A stretch of DNA of 64,000 nt from assembly GCA_002368155.1 (NCBI GenBank), contig AP018180.1:5905456-5969455 (forward strand), given 5' to 3'. This DNA comes from Nostoc carneum NIES-2107. Its GTDB lineage: Bacteria > Cyanobacteriota > Cyanobacteriia > Cyanobacteriales > Nostocaceae. The notes beneath the pieces were generated by a model. That model saw only the letters and a list, made by a program, of their open reading frames with translations. It ran no database searches and had not been told where the DNA came from. Positions 1-10,125 of this stretch are shown here, piece by piece (positions within the stretch are counted from its first letter, which is position 1; every line of letters starts with the position of its first letter). The position numbers were made by a program, and so were the translations under genes.

Positions 1-10
1 CTTTTAACAA

Positions 11-688
11 ATGACAAAATTTGGTGTTGTTGTTTTTCCGGGTTCTAATTGCGATCGCGATGTTGCTTATGTCACCAGAGACTTGCTACAGCAACCGACT
101 CGCATGGTTTGGCATCAAGAGACAGATATTGCTGATTTGGATGTGATAGTCATCCCTGGTGGCTTTAGTTACGGGGATTACTTGCGTTGTGGTGCGATCG
201 CTCGTTTTTCACCTGTGATGCAGCAGGTTGTTGAACACGCCCAAAAGGGTAAATATGTCTTAGGTATTTGCAACGGGTTTCAAGTATTAACTGAAGCAGG
301 ATTGCTGCCAGGTATATTAACTAGAAATCAGGATTTGCATTTTATCTGCGATCGCCTTCCTCTCAAAGTTGAGCGTACCAATTTGCCTTGGACACAGGCT
401 TACGCAGCTGATGAAATTATCACTGTGCCTGTTGCTCACGGAGAGGGCAGATTCTACGCTGATGCAGCCACCCTCGCAGAATTGGAAGATAACGGGCAAG
501 TTGTTTTCCGCTACGCAGGAGAGAATCCCAACGGTTCGTTAAATAACATTGCTGGGATTTGTAACCGTCAAGGTAACGTTTTAGGGATGATGCCACACCC
601 TGAACGAGCCTCCGATCCAGTGTTAGGTGGTAATGATGGTTTACGGATGTTTCAAGGCTTATTGGATAAAGTAGCTGCGATCGCCTAA
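11..688 (+). CDS. purQ: Phosphoribosylformylglycinamidine synthase subunit PurQ
   Basis: Glutaminase subunit of FGAM synthase (purine biosynthesis step 4), which releases ammonia from glutamine for the PurL subunit in the cytoplasm. The 225-residue protein is full length for PurQ. It starts with the family signature [12 protein letters not shown], has the class-I glutaminase nucleophile Cys87 in GICNGFQ, and the His/Glu pair in MPHPERASD near the C-terminus. It lies at the window edge; the upstream neighbour (often purS or purL) is outside. It converges with the nifVZT operon, and a hairpin repeat sits between them. It has no functional link to the nif genes beyond position. Confidence 0.97.
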   Translation: MTKFGVVVFPGSNCDRDVAYVTRDLLQQPTRMVWHQETDIADLDVIVIPGGFSYGDYLRCGAIARFSPVMQQVVEHAQKGKYVLGICNGFQVLTEAGLLPGILTRNQDLHFICDRLPLKVERTNLPWTQAYAADEIITVPVAHGEGRFYADAATLAELEDNGQVVFRYAGENPNGSLNNIAGICNRQGNVLGMMPHPERASDPVLGGNDGLRMFQGLLDKVAAIA

Positions 689-765
689 ATTCAGTAGGGT
701 CATCACAATATTTGTGCCCTCAAAATCATCTTTACCCAACAAAATTACAATCTGTTACTAAATCT

Positions 766-795
766 TGTGGGGCGGGCATCTTGCCCGCTTCATTT
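766..795. repeat. Hairpin repeat between convergent purQ and nifT
   Basis: A perfect 6-bp stem (GCGGGC, 5-base loop, GCCCGC; 772-788) lies in a TGTGGGGCGGGCATCTTGCC context followed by a T-rich stretch. It lies between two convergent genes, so it may end transcription from both sides. Two further copies of the same sequence, in inverted orientation to each other, occur at 56962-57019, so this is a dispersed cyanobacterial repeat that may double as a terminator. Confidence 0.6.
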
Positions 796-819
796 ATGTA
801 ATACCAATTTAAATAGTGT

Positions 820-1023
820 TTAAGAAAGCCTTTTTGCTTCTACAGTCTGCGGTAATTTTAAAGGTTCTGATAAATCTGGAATTGCTAATTCCCAACCATT
901 TGCTAAGGTAAGAATTTTACCTTCCGAACTCTCTGTTTGGCTGACCACTTCTTCCTCAAGGTCTTTTTTAGCAACATAAACTAATAACTGTCCAGCAGAA
1001 TTCTGACGCAGCATTACTTTCAT
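820..1023 (-). CDS. nifT: NifT/FixU family protein
   Basis: Small protein (67 residues, normal for the family) of unproven biochemical role that accompanies nitrogenase genes in most diazotrophs. The N-terminus MKVMLRQNSAGQLLVYVAKK followed by DLEE is the family signature. It is the last gene of the minus-strand nifV-nifZ-nifT set. Its ATG overlaps the nifZ TGA (ATGA), so translation is probably coupled. Known mutants in other bacteria have mild phenotypes, so any role in cofactor maturation is an inference. Confidence 0.93.
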   Translation of the reverse strand: MKVMLRQNSAGQLLVYVAKKDLEEEVVSQTESSEGKILTLANGWELAIPDLSEPLKLPQTVEAKRLS

Positions 1024-1286
1024 TTAGCTTCCTCAACACTTTCTAATTCTTTTTTACGACAACCGACTATTACACCTTTTTCTATAAAATGCACTGCATA
1101 AATATAGGAAGTTTGCAAAAATGTACCAATACTAACGATGTAACCAATTTCTCCTTTTTTTGCTAATGTTTCTCCAATATCTTTGCCAGGATAAGTACCA
1201 TCGTTACGAATTAATTTGCGAGTTTTGACTTTTGAGCCAATTTCAAATACTGGGGGTAAATCAAGTTCTAATTCGTCCAATTCCAT
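1020..1286 (-). CDS. nifZ: Nitrogen fixation protein NifZ
   Basis: NifZ helps mature the P-cluster of the MoFe protein in proteobacteria. The 88-residue product carries the family core: FEIGSKVKTRKLIRNDGTYP, then a KKGEIGYIVSIGTFLQ segment and a conserved VGCRKKEL near the end. It lies between nifV and nifT on the minus strand. It is 44 bp downstream of nifV and overlaps nifT by 4 bp, so the three genes are probably one transcript. The start ATG at 1286 is preferred because the preceding bases contain no in-frame alternative that adds conserved sequence. Confidence 0.93.
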   Translation of the reverse strand: MELDELELDLPPVFEIGSKVKTRKLIRNDGTYPGKDIGETLAKKGEIGYIVSIGTFLQTSYIYAVHFIEKGVIVGCRKKELESVEEAK

Positions 1287-1330
1287 AGATTTATATCAAT
1301 TCAAAAACTTATCCAAAAGCCAAAATTCCA

Positions 1331-2446
1331 TCACCTTTCAGATGGCACTAAATTCAAAAGTTCTTCTAAATTTAGGCTGCGTTTATTTTCTACAGATTGT
1401 TGCCTTACTGCATCTAAGATTGATTGGGTTTCATCGGGGTTTAAATTGATCCCTTGCTGCTGTAGTAAGTTAGCTACCAAATGCCGACCGGAATGTTTAC
1501 CCACAACTAAGCGTCTTTCCCAACCTACTTCTTCTGGTGCAAAAGGTTCGTAAGTCACAGGGTTTTGCAAAACGCCATGAGCATGAATTCCAGATTCATG
1601 AGCAAAGGTATTTTCACCCACGATCGCTTTCCAAGGAGGTACATGACAACCTGATGCAGTTGCTACCATTCGGGAAAGTTCTAATAACCGAGTGGTATCA
1701 ATTCCTAAATCGATTCCTTGGATGCGTTTGAGCGCCATCACCACTTCTTCTAAGGCGGCGTTACCTGCTCTTTCCCCTAAGCCGTTAACGGTTGTATTCA
1801 CCGATAAAGCACCAGCTTGCAACCCAGCTAAAGCATTTGCGGTTGCTAAACCGAAATCATTATGGGTGTGCATTTCCACTGGGATTGATAAATACATCAC
1901 CAATTGATGAACCCAAGTGTATGTAGTAAAAGGGTCAAGAATGCCGATAGTGTCGCAAAAGCGAAATCTGGATGCGCCCCAATCTTGAGCATAAAGTGCT
2001 ACATCTAAGAGAAATTTTTCATCGGCTCTAGAAGAATCTTCGCCGCCGACTGCTACCCAAAGACCGCGATCGCGTGCGAAGCTAATTGCATCTTTGAGTT
2101 TTCTTAACATCAAGCGCCACTGTCCATGAAACTTGGCAGCAATTTGAATTTCGGAAACGGGAACAGATATATGTACGCGCTGCAACCCACAAGCAATAGA
2201 AGCCTGAATATCTGAGATATTGGCGCGGTTCCAGCCTAAAAGTTGAGCTTGTAAACCCAAGCGAGAAATTGCGGCGATCGCTTGGGTTTCCACTTCACCC
2301 ATTGCGGGGATACCTACTTCTAATTCACCTACACCAATAGCATCCAATAATTTAGCGATCGCTACTTTTTCCTCAACATTAAAGGCTACACCCGCCGCCT
2401 GTTCTCCATCCCTTAGTGTAGTATCGTTAACAATGATCGCATTCAT
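1331..2446 (-). CDS. nifV: Homocitrate synthase NifV
   Basis: NifV condenses acetyl-CoA and 2-oxoglutarate to (R)-homocitrate, the organic ligand of FeMo-co. The protein begins [20 protein letters not shown], the DRE-TIM metallolyase signature with the catalytic Arg-Asp, and contains the metal-binding HTH of [18 protein letters not shown] and the [13 protein letters not shown] segment ([11 protein letters not shown]). At 371 residues it is normal length. An in-frame TTG lies 9 bp further upstream, but the ATG at 2446 matches NifV proteins better. It is first of nifV-nifZ-nifT on the minus strand, possibly cotranscribed with the two small genes upstream. The absence of leucine-feedback domain supports NifV rather than LeuA. 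Confidence 0.95.
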   Translation of the reverse strand: MNAIIVNDTTLRDGEQAAGVAFNVEEKVAIAKLLDAIGVGELEVGIPAMGEVETQAIAAISRLGLQAQLLGWNRANISDIQASIACGLQRVHISVPVSEIQIAAKFHGQWRLMLRKLKDAISFARDRGLWVAVGGEDSSRADEKFLLDVALYAQDWGASRFRFCDTIGILDPFTTYTWVHQLVMYLSIPVEMHTHNDFGLATANALAGLQAGALSVNTTVNGLGERAGNAALEEVVMALKRIQGIDLGIDTTRLLELSRMVATASGCHVPPWKAIVGENTFAHESGIHAHGVLQNPVTYEPFAPEEVGWERRLVVGKHSGRHLVANLLQQQGINLNPDETQSILDAVRQQSVENKRSLNLEELLNLVPSER

Positions 2447-2533
2447 AATGCCCAACGCCTCTTGTAGGATTTTAGCTTTTCCCCTGGGGATTAATTGCTA
2501 TTAGCAATAGTGGTATGATAAATTACTCAAAAT

Positions 2534-2629
2534 TTATTTCTTGGCTCGTAGCAATAAAGAGCCAAAGTATGTATTAACAATTGCAGGAATAACTATCAAA
2601 CTGATACTGGCAAATAATACTGTCATCAT
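2534..2629 (-). CDS. Putative 31-residue single-pass membrane protein
   Basis: A short reading frame between the Asr1405-like gene and nifV on the same strand. It begins with two consecutive ATG codons (2629 and 2626), has a GAGGA ribosome-binding sequence about 7 bases upstream, and encodes one hydrophobic helix (FASISLIVIPAIV) followed by a basic tail ending LLLRAKK. From memory, Anabaena has a small gene (asr1406) in the same place, but I cannot verify that the sequences match. The function is unknown. It could be a chance ORF; the strand, spacing and ribosome-binding site favour a real gene. Confidence 0.45.
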   Translation of the reverse strand: MMTVLFASISLIVIPAIVNTYFGSLLLRAKK

Positions 2630-2667
2630 GCTAGCTTCCTCATGTGTAAATTTTCATCAGCAAGTAA

Positions 2668-2928
2668 TTAATAATTCACTTCTGCTGTACAAGATTTTTC
2701 TAGCCAATCGAGTAACTCTTGCCGAGCAGCAAAAGAATTGTGGGCATGACTGCGAACAAAAAGAGCTGCGATCGCATGATTAAAACCCACCATCACAGAA
2801 TGATCTGCTGGCGACCTACAGGGAATCATTACATCTTGTAAGTGCTGATAAATTCGCCAGCGATCGCTAACAGGTATCTCGGAAATTTGCGTATTGAGAT
2901 TACAAGTAGGAGGCTTAAACATAAGCAA
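2668..2928 (-). CDS. Asr1405/Asl0597 family protein, nif-associated
   Basis: An 86-residue protein with the pattern of the cyanobacterial Asr1405/Asl0597 family: a SDRWRIYQHLQ helix, an IPC motif, then a C-terminal SFAARQELLDWLEKSC helix. No enzymatic motif is visible, and the biochemical function is unknown. It is the first gene of the minus-strand group running into nifV, nifZ and nifT. In other heterocystous cyanobacteria a relative sits at the same place, so a nitrogen-fixation role is likely by context only. The likely promoter lies in the long region 2929-3300. Confidence 0.75.
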   Translation of the reverse strand: MLMFKPPTCNLNTQISEIPVSDRWRIYQHLQDVMIPCRSPADHSVMVGFNHAIAALFVRSHAHNSFAARQELLDWLEKSCTAEVNY

Positions 2929-3085
2929 AATGCCTGTAGAAAATTTTGATTCTTAATTATTCATGCTTCATGCTCAAAAATTTGAATTTATACCTATTCA
3001 ACAATCACTAATTAACTACTACACTTAAAAATCTATGTAGTATTGGTGAAAATTATCGTTATTAAAGAAAACTGTACTTTTGAAC

Positions 3086-3105
3086 AGACGCGATTAATCG
3101 CGTCT
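3086..3105. repeat. 20-bp perfect palindrome, dispersed
   Basis: AGACGCGATTAATCGCGTCT is a perfect palindrome, followed by CTTTT. The identical 20-mer recurs at 45629-45648, and a related one (AGACGCGAAATTTCGCGTCT inside a longer palindrome) at 20120-20143. This fits a dispersed hairpin family; some copies may act as terminators. Confidence 0.75.
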
Positions 3106-3278
3106 CTTTTGACTTCTAAGGCAGCGGGACTAGTCTATTTCTATCCCGCCCAGTTTATAAGAACTAGTTATACCAGGTGACTCTAACCATACCAGTGCAT
3201 TTATTAGCTTGTACTCAATTACTATCAATCCTGATTTCATCAGAATTTACAAGCAGAAAAAAAAATTTTTACCCCAAG

Positions 3279-3294
3279 GTACTAGTATTTATCA
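3279..3294 (+). promoter_or_regulatory. Isolated copy of the shared 16-bp motif near the nifV group
   Basis: GGTACTAGTATTTATC is identical over its first 13 bases to copies upstream of nifB (4236-4251, minus) and upstream of patB (42965-42980, plus). It lies 350 bp upstream of the Asr1405-nifV group. The role as an operator is inferred from the non-random distribution; no protein has been shown to bind it here. Confidence 0.5.
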
Positions 3295-3552
3295 GAGTCA
3301 ATAGTCAGTACTTATTTATTTAAAAATGAAAGCTCCATCGGCATTTGACCGGATTTTGCTCATGGTTGCTTGCATATAAATTTGTACTCATCTCAATATT
3401 AGATGAAAAATATTGAAAAATAATTTTCTGTATCTGAAGCTACGTTTTACTATGATTAATTGTTAATTGATTAAATAGATTAACCTTCAAAATTCTGTAG
3501 CTGTATATACATTAATCACAGAATTATATAGAAATTACCCAACGCCGATAAT

Positions 3553-3627
3553 GTCATTGCGACCGAAACGAAGTGTAGGGAAGCAATCCCAGCCTTAGGG
3601 GAAATTACTTCTCTTTGCTCGTAATGA
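3553..3627. repeat. Partial copy of a GTCATTGCGA repeat element
   Basis: Begins GTCATTGCGACCGAAACGAA, contains GGAAGCAATCCCAGCC and ends CTCGTAATGA. The fuller copy at 46253-46368 shares the GTCATTGCGA end and the AAGCAATCCCAGCC core. It is a non-coding dispersed repeat of a kind common in Nostocales. Confidence 0.6.
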
Positions 3628-4190
3628 TGGATTTACATGATTTTTGCGTAAGTCCTGGTCTCATATATTCGCAGCCCTTGTTAGCAAATATTTTTGCTAA
3701 ATGTATGTTATACTTGCAATAGTTAAACAACAGCTATTAACGCTCCCAAGTAACTCATAAAGGCAAAAACTTTGTATATCAAGGATTTCGCATTGTTGAA
3801 ATGAGTGCTTTTCTGAAACAGTTTGATGGGGTAAAAGCCTCAACGGGAGTGACCCCGCACATAATTAGCTCAACTTTGTGATGATCTGCATGAAAAAAAT
3901 CCCCCCAAGTATGAAAAAAGTGGTTCTGTATCTCATGACACGATTTTTGGTTAAGTTATTTTAAAATTAAATTTTTCCATGAGAAAAGTGTTATTTTGGA
4001 TACGGAATTGAATTTCGCTTAACAACTGGGGCAGTAATAAGTTAACTACTCCAGTTATTTGTCTCTCAAATACCCAAATAAATAGTGCTTTGGGTAGCAA
4101 TGGTGCAATATCTGAGTACAGATAAAACCCAACCAAAAAACACCTCAAATTACACTCAAACTCTTGGTAGTGCTAGGTTCAAGGCGAGTA

Positions 4191-4251
4191 CATAAATACT
4201 TGAACCCCTTCATCATAAATACTCGTCCCTTGTGTAGAAAATACTAGTACC
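4191..4251 (-). promoter_or_regulatory. Three tandem copies of a 16-bp motif upstream of nifB
   Basis: Read on the minus strand, the copies are GGTACTAGTATTTTCT (4251-4236), GGGACGAGTATTTATG (4229-4214) and GGTTCAAGTATTTATG (4206-4191). Spacings of 22 and 23 bp put them on about the same face of the helix. They lie about 415-475 bp upstream of the nifB start. The same motif is tripled in the cox-patB intergenic region. I infer a binding array for a nif regulator, perhaps CnfR; the identity of the protein is not shown by the sequence. Confidence 0.6.
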
Positions 4252-4666
4252 TATACCTAAAAACTTTTTTTAAAATTTTTGCAAAGCTTGGCAACTATCA
4301 GTTTCACTTTTTGAGTACAAGCTTAATAAGTTTAATAAATTCTAAAGAACACTCACAACTTTCGCTTGTGAGGCGACTGCTATAAATAAAACATGTAGCG
4401 CACAACACCCAAGGCACTAACACAAATGTATCGCTAAATACTCAATGCACTAACCAAGACTCGACAGTTATAACTATCAAAAGTTGTAGCGAGAAGTAAT
4501 TGAAGATGCGATATTAGCTGTTCCACATTTAAGAAAGCATATTTAATAATGTGGATTTTTGACCTTTGACAGTTAACCTTTAACAGTCAATAGTCAACAA
4601 ACTTGGCTGAGATTGAAAGCATCTTCCATAATGCCAGCCCCCAACTCTAATACGTAGCGAAATTCA

Positions 4667-6118
4667 ATGACACCACCTACAGGGCTTTTAACTTCTGCCA
4701 CTACGGAGATAACAACTCAAGCCAAATCCGGCGGTTGTGGTTGCAGCAGCAAAACCGATACCACAACAAGTTTAGATGAAAAAATCCAAGCAAGGATTGC
4801 AAAACATCCTTGCTATAGCGAAGAAGCGCATCATCACTATGCCAGGATGCACGTTGCAGTAGCACCAGCTTGTAATATTCAATGCAACTATTGCAACCGC
4901 AAATATGACTGTGCAAACGAAAGCCGTCCTGGTGTTGTCAGCGAACTGCTCACACCAGAAGAAGCAGCGCATAAAGTTTTAGTGATTGCAGGCAAAATTC
5001 CCCAAATGACAGTTTTGGGAATTGCAGGCCCTGGAGATCCCCTAGCGAATCCAGAAAAGACTTTCCGCACCTTCGAGTTAATTGCTGAGAAAGCACCAGA
5101 TATCAAGCTTTGTCTGTCAACTAACGGATTGATGCTTCCCGATTATGTGGATCGAATTAAACAACTCAATATCGACCACGTCACCATAACTATTAATATG
5201 GTAGACCCAGAAATCGGAGCGAAGATTTATCCTTGGGTTCACTACAAACGCAAACGCTATAAAGGGATTGAAGGTGTCCGCATTCTGCATGAAAAGCAGA
5301 TGGAAGGATTACAAGCCCTGCAAGAAGCAGACATCCTTTGCAAAGTTAACTCGGTGATGATTCCGGGAATTAACGACGAACATTTGGTAGAAGTCAACAA
5401 AGTCATTCGTTCCAAGGGCGCATTCCTCCACAATATTATGCCCCTGATTTCTGCCCCAGAACATGGTACTCACTTTGGTTTAACAGGTCAGCGCGGCCCC
5501 ACATCTAAAGAATTGAAAGCAGTACAAGATAGCTGTTCTGGCAATATGAAGATGATGCGCCACTGTCGCCAGTGTCGCGCCGATGCAGTGGGATTGTTAG
5601 GTGAAGACCGCAGTCAAGAATTCACCAAAGATAAATTCATGGAAATGGCTCCAGAATATAATCTAGAGCAGCGCCAAGAAGTCCATGCAGGTATTGAGAA
5701 ATCGCAAAAAGAAATTCAAGCCGTCAAAGAAAAGGTAGTAGAGACATTACATACAACATCTCTACAAGACAAACCCAAAATCTTAGTTGCAGTCGCCACT
5801 AAAGGTGGTGGTTTAGTTAACCAGCACTTCGGTCATGCTAAAGAGTTTATGATTTACGAAGTCGATGGTAGCAGTGCTAAATTTGTCGGTCATCGCAAAA
5901 TTGACCATTATTGCCAAAGTGGATATGGCGAAGAAGCTACTTTAGACAACATTATTAATACTATTTCCGATTGCAAAGCGGTTCTGGTTGCCAAAATAGG
6001 TCACTGTCCTCAAGAACAATTGCAGAAAGCTGGCTTACAGACCGTTGAAGCCTACGACGTAATTGAAAAGGTTGCTTTGGAATTTTACGAGCAATGGATT
6101 TTAGGGACTGGGGACTAG
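4667..6118 (+). CDS. nifB: FeMo-cofactor biosynthesis radical SAM protein NifB
   Basis: NifB fuses two 4Fe-4S clusters around a SAM-derived carbide to make NifB-co, the precursor of FeMo-co. The radical SAM motif is Cys69-x3-Cys73-x2-Cys76 (CNIQCNYC). An N-terminal CGCSS precedes it, and the conserved [16 protein letters not shown] segment follows ([20 protein letters not shown]). A NifX-like domain occupies about residues 360-480 ([15 protein letters not shown]). At 483 residues it is the normal two-domain form. It is the first gene of the main nif cluster; in cyanobacteria its promoter is the main CnfR target. Its last codons, encoding GTGD, and its stop are made from the 7-bp repeat that follows (see findings). 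Confidence 0.98.
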   Translation: MTPPTGLLTSATTEITTQAKSGGCGCSSKTDTTTSLDEKIQARIAKHPCYSEEAHHHYARMHVAVAPACNIQCNYCNRKYDCANESRPGVVSELLTPEEAAHKVLVIAGKIPQMTVLGIAGPGDPLANPEKTFRTFELIAEKAPDIKLCLSTNGLMLPDYVDRIKQLNIDHVTITINMVDPEIGAKIYPWVHYKRKRYKGIEGVRILHEKQMEGLQALQEADILCKVNSVMIPGINDEHLVEVNKVIRSKGAFLHNIMPLISAPEHGTHFGLTGQRGPTSKELKAVQDSCSGNMKMMRHCRQCRADAVGLLGEDRSQEFTKDKFMEMAPEYNLEQRQEVHAGIEKSQKEIQAVKEKVVETLHTTSLQDKPKILVAVATKGGGLVNQHFGHAKEFMIYEVDGSSAKFVGHRKIDHYCQSGYGEEATLDNIINTISDCKAVLVAKIGHCPQEQLQKAGLQTVEAYDVIEKVALEFYEQWILGTGD

Positions 6119-6252
6119 GGACTGGGGACTGGGGACTGGGGACTGGGGACTGGGGATGAGGGAGATGAGGAAGAAATAATCATTGCCAATTACCTATTAC
6201 CCATTACCCATTACCCATTACCCATTACCCATTACCCATTACCCATTACCAA
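6105..6252. repeat. 7-bp tandem repeats between nifB and fdxN
   Basis: Two heptamer arrays: GGACTGG-type units from 6105 to about 6153, starting inside the nifB coding end, then CATTACC units from about 6185 to 6252. Such STRRs are typical of Nostocales. They fill most of the nifB-fdxN gap and end just before the fdxN ribosome-binding site AAGGAGG. Confidence 0.9.
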
Positions 6253-6273
6253 TGCCCAAAAAGGAGGATAGTT

Positions 6274-6633
6274 ATGAGTTACAAGATTACCAGCCAATGT
6301 ATTTCCTGCGATCGCTGTCGGTCTGTATGTCCCATAGGTGCAATCAAAATCACCACAGATGGTCACTACTGGATTGATTCTAATCTTTGTACAAACTGTG
6401 TTGGTGCTTATAATGTTTCTCAATGTCTCGCTTATTGTCCTACACAAGATGGTTGCATTCCTGTGCCGACTGATTATTGGGAATGGTGGTTTGCAACTCA
6501 CGATCGCCTAATAGACAAGTTAACAGGAACATCCCAAACAGATTACTGGGAACGCTGGTTTAATCTGTATTCTCAAAAACTTTCCGAGCAATTATCTAAG
6601 CGCAAGCAAAAAGTGGTGAGTGTAGAAGCATGA
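6274..6633 (+). CDS. fdxN: nif-associated 2[4Fe-4S] ferredoxin FdxN
   Basis: Bacterial-type ferredoxin, thought to supply electrons to NifB or other nif maturation steps. Cluster-binding cysteines are 9, 12, 15 and 19 (CISCDRCRSVCP) and 39, 42, 51 and 55, the second set with a long insertion between its second and third Cys. A tail of about 60 residues rich in aromatic and charged residues follows. A strong AAGGAGG lies 7 bases before the ATG. It overlaps nifS (ATGA), so the two are coupled. The gene is continuous: the developmental excision element found in fdxN of some Anabaena strains is absent. Its N-terminus resembles that of PatB/CnfR at 43995. Confidence 0.95.
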   Translation: MSYKITSQCISCDRCRSVCPIGAIKITTDGHYWIDSNLCTNCVGAYNVSQCLAYCPTQDGCIPVPTDYWEWWFATHDRLIDKLTGTSQTDYWERWFNLYSQKLSEQLSKRKQKVVSVEA

Positions 6634-7826
6634 GTGTGATTTATTTAGATAACAATGCCACGACTAAGGTAGATGAGCAAGTTATAGAGGCGATGCTGCC
6701 CTACCTCACCGAATTTTACGGTAATCCTTCTTCGATGCACAGCTTTGGCGGACAGGTAGGAAAAGCAGTTAGGGAAGCTAGGGCGCAAGTTGCATCCCTT
6801 TTGGGAGCCGAAGATTCCGAAATTATCTTCACCAGTTGCGGTACTGAAGGCAATAACGCAGCCATCAAAGCAGCTTTAGCAGCCCAACCAGAAAAACGCC
6901 ATATTATTACCACTCAAGTAGAACACGCAGCAATACTCAATGTCTGCAAACAACTAGAAAAACAAGGCTATACAGTTACCTACTTATCTGTAGATGATCA
7001 GGGACAAATCGATTTGATGGAACTAGAAGCCGCCCTCACAGGCAATACTGCTTTAGTTTCCACCATGTATGCCAACAATGAAACCGGCGTGATTTTCCCC
7101 ATTGAGCAGATTGGGTTACGGGCGAAAGATGCAGGTGCTATCTTCCATGTAGATGCAGTCCAGGCGGTAGGTAAAGTTCCCCTCAACCTCAAGACTAGCA
7201 GCATTGATATGCTCACCCTCTCCGGTCACAAACTCCATGCTCCTAAAGGGATGGGTGCATTGTATGTCAGACGCGGTGTGAGGTTCCGTCCCCTGTTAAT
7301 TGGTGGACACCAAGAACGAGGACGCAGAGCAGGTACAGAGAACGTTCCTGGTATTATTGCTTTAGGCAAAGCTGCGGAATTAGCACAAGTACATTTAAAA
7401 GATATACAACGAGAAAAAGCATTACGCGATCGCTTAGAAAAAGGTTTGCTGACTGCGATCGCTGACACTCAAGTTAATGGTCATCCCACTTCCAGATTAC
7501 CCAACACCACCAATATCGGTTTCAAGTACATCGAAGGCGAAGCGATTTTATTATCCCTCAACCAATACGGCATCTGTGCATCTTCTGGTTCCGCCTGTAC
7601 TTCTGGTTCTTTAGAACCCTCCCATGTTTTACGGGCAATGGGCTTACCATACACCATTCTGCACGGTTCGATTCGCTTCAGCCTTTCACGCTACACCACT
7701 GAAGCCGAGATAGATAAAGTCCTCGAAGTTATGCCCCCAATTGTCGAACGCCTACGGGCTATTTCTCCCTTCAACAACGACCAAGCTGACTGGCTGCAAG
7801 GGCGGGAAGAAGCGTTGGCTCATTGA
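6630..7826 (+). CDS. nifS: Cysteine desulfurase NifS
   Basis: PLP enzyme that converts cysteine to alanine and passes the sulfur to NifU for Fe-S cluster assembly. The PLP-binding Lys201 (SGHKLHAPKG), His99 (VEHA) and the persulfide-forming Cys323 (SSGSACTSGSLEPSHVLRAM) are present. At 398 residues it is full length, of the class-I (NifS/IscS) type. Its start overlaps the fdxN stop by 4 bp, and nifU follows after about 100 bp containing heptamer repeats. Confidence 0.98.
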   Translation: MSVIYLDNNATTKVDEQVIEAMLPYLTEFYGNPSSMHSFGGQVGKAVREARAQVASLLGAEDSEIIFTSCGTEGNNAAIKAALAAQPEKRHIITTQVEHAAILNVCKQLEKQGYTVTYLSVDDQGQIDLMELEAALTGNTALVSTMYANNETGVIFPIEQIGLRAKDAGAIFHVDAVQAVGKVPLNLKTSSIDMLTLSGHKLHAPKGMGALYVRRGVRFRPLLIGGHQERGRRAGTENVPGIIALGKAAELAQVHLKDIQREKALRDRLEKGLLTAIADTQVNGHPTSRLPNTTNIGFKYIEGEAILLSLNQYGICASSGSACTSGSLEPSHVLRAMGLPYTILHGSIRFSLSRYTTEAEIDKVLEVMPPIVERLRAISPFNNDQADWLQGREEALAH

Positions 7827-7928
7827 TCGGGGACTGGGGATTAGGGACTGGGGATCGGGGAAGAGAAAGAATTTTCCTAATAACCAATACAAAATTCAAA
7901 ATCTAAAATCCAAAATCTAAAATCGATC

Positions 7929-8855
7929 ATGTGGGAATATACGGATAAGGTATTAGAACTTTTTTACAACCCCAAAAACCAAGGTGCAATAGAAAATAGT
8001 AACGAAGCAGGTGTGGCAGTGGTTTTTGGTGAGGTGGGCAGTATTGCTTGCGGAGACGCTCTGAGACTGCATCTCAAGGTTGAAGTAGACAGTGATAAAA
8101 TTCTTGATGCTCGGTTTCAGACCTTTGGTTGTACAAGTGCGATCGCATCTTCTTCTGCTTTAACTGAGTTAATTAAAGGTCTCACCTTAGATGAAGCATT
8201 AAAAGTTACCAACAAGGAAATTGCTGAATATCTAGGCGGATTACCAGAAGCCAAGATGCACTGTTCGGTGATGGGACAAGAAGCACTAGAAGCAGCGATT
8301 TTCAAATACCGAGGCATTCCGGTAGTTGCTCATGATGATGATGAAGGCGCATTGATTTGCAGTTGTTTTGGAATCAGCGAATCCAAGGTTCGCCGGGTGA
8401 TTCAGGAAAACAGCCTCACTAATGCCGAACAAGTAACAAGCTATATCAAAGCGGGTGGCGGCTGCGGTTCTTGTTTAGCTAATATCGATGACCTAATCTC
8501 TGCGGTGCAAAAAGAATCTGTTGTTGGTACTAGCTACAAATTAAGTACAAAAATTGCTGCAACTACTCAAGAAAAATCCACACGACCACTAACAACTGTC
8601 CAAAAAATCGCCTTGATTCAAAAGGTTCTAGACGAAGAAGTTAGACCACTACTGATTGCCGATGGCGGAGATATTGAACTGTACGATGTGGATGGAGACC
8701 GCGTACAAGTAATGCTGCAAGGTGCTTGTGGTTCTTGCCCCAGTAGTACCGCAACCCTCAAAGTAGCCGTTGAAGCCAAATTACAAGAGCGTGTCAGCCA
8801 AAGCTTACGAGTAGAAGCAGTTGACCCTATATTCAGCCTCAGTAAGGGTCGTTAA
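7929..8855 (+). CDS. nifU: Fe-S cluster scaffold protein NifU
   Basis: Modular scaffold that assembles clusters from NifS sulfur and hands them to nitrogenase proteins. Three domains are visible: an IscU-like N-terminus with cysteines at 41 (SIACGDAL), in FGCTSA and in AKMHCSVMG; a central 2Fe-2S ferredoxin-like domain (CSCFGIS and CGSCLANI); and a C-terminal Nfu domain with Cys267-x2-Cys270 (ACGSCPSSTATLK). The 308-residue length is standard. There is no clear ribosome-binding site before the ATG. It lies between nifS and nifH. Confidence 0.97.
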   Translation: MWEYTDKVLELFYNPKNQGAIENSNEAGVAVVFGEVGSIACGDALRLHLKVEVDSDKILDARFQTFGCTSAIASSSALTELIKGLTLDEALKVTNKEIAEYLGGLPEAKMHCSVMGQEALEAAIFKYRGIPVVAHDDDEGALICSCFGISESKVRRVIQENSLTNAEQVTSYIKAGGGCGSCLANIDDLISAVQKESVVGTSYKLSTKIAATTQEKSTRPLTTVQKIALIQKVLDEEVRPLLIADGGDIELYDVDGDRVQVMLQGACGSCPSSTATLKVAVEAKLQERVSQSLRVEAVDPIFSLSKGR

Positions 8856-9001
8856 ACATCACGCCAATTACCAATTACCAATTACCAATTACCAAACCAT
8901 GCAATCTTTCTCCTTTCTGATTCGGAATGTGTTAGAGCGAGCGCCACCAGCGACGTTCTCCACCGCGATCGCCTAGTTACTAAGAGCGATCGCATCTATA
9001 A

Positions 9002-9949
<948 letters not shown>

Positions 9950-10125
9950 GCTTACTCGTCAGCTAATTGTGGGCTGGGGTTAGCGAAAGAATTAAATGGG
10001 TTGATGATTTAGACCCGCAAAGAACCCTCCTGAACATCATCTATCCATTTAGCTACCCGCCCACTTTCCTACTTTTACTCCCTATTCCCAAACTCTGCGA
10101 TCGCAAGTAGTCAAGAGGATAAACT

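Larger units (their letters stand above)
2929..4666. other. Gene-poor region between the nifV group and nifB
   Basis: About 1.7 kb of AT-rich sequence with no convincing gene; a 65-codon minus-strand frame at 3951-4148 has no recognisable features. It holds a palindrome (3086-3105), a partial copy of a dispersed repeat (3553-3627), one isolated copy of the 16-bp motif (3279-3294), three clustered motif copies (4191-4251) and two copies of GCTTGTACTCAA (3207-3218 plus; 4311-4322 minus). The nifB promoter and the divergent promoter for the nifV group must lie here. The stretch 3760-3950 has low-complexity, possibly decayed mobile-element sequence that I could not assign. Confidence 0.7.

Noticed and set aside
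825..2450. Plus-strand frames over nifZ and nifV
   Set aside because: Antisense shadows of well-recognised genes.
3951..4148. 65-codon minus-strand frame upstream of nifB
   Set aside because: AT-rich, no ribosome-binding site, no recognisable motif, and it ends next to the motif cluster.
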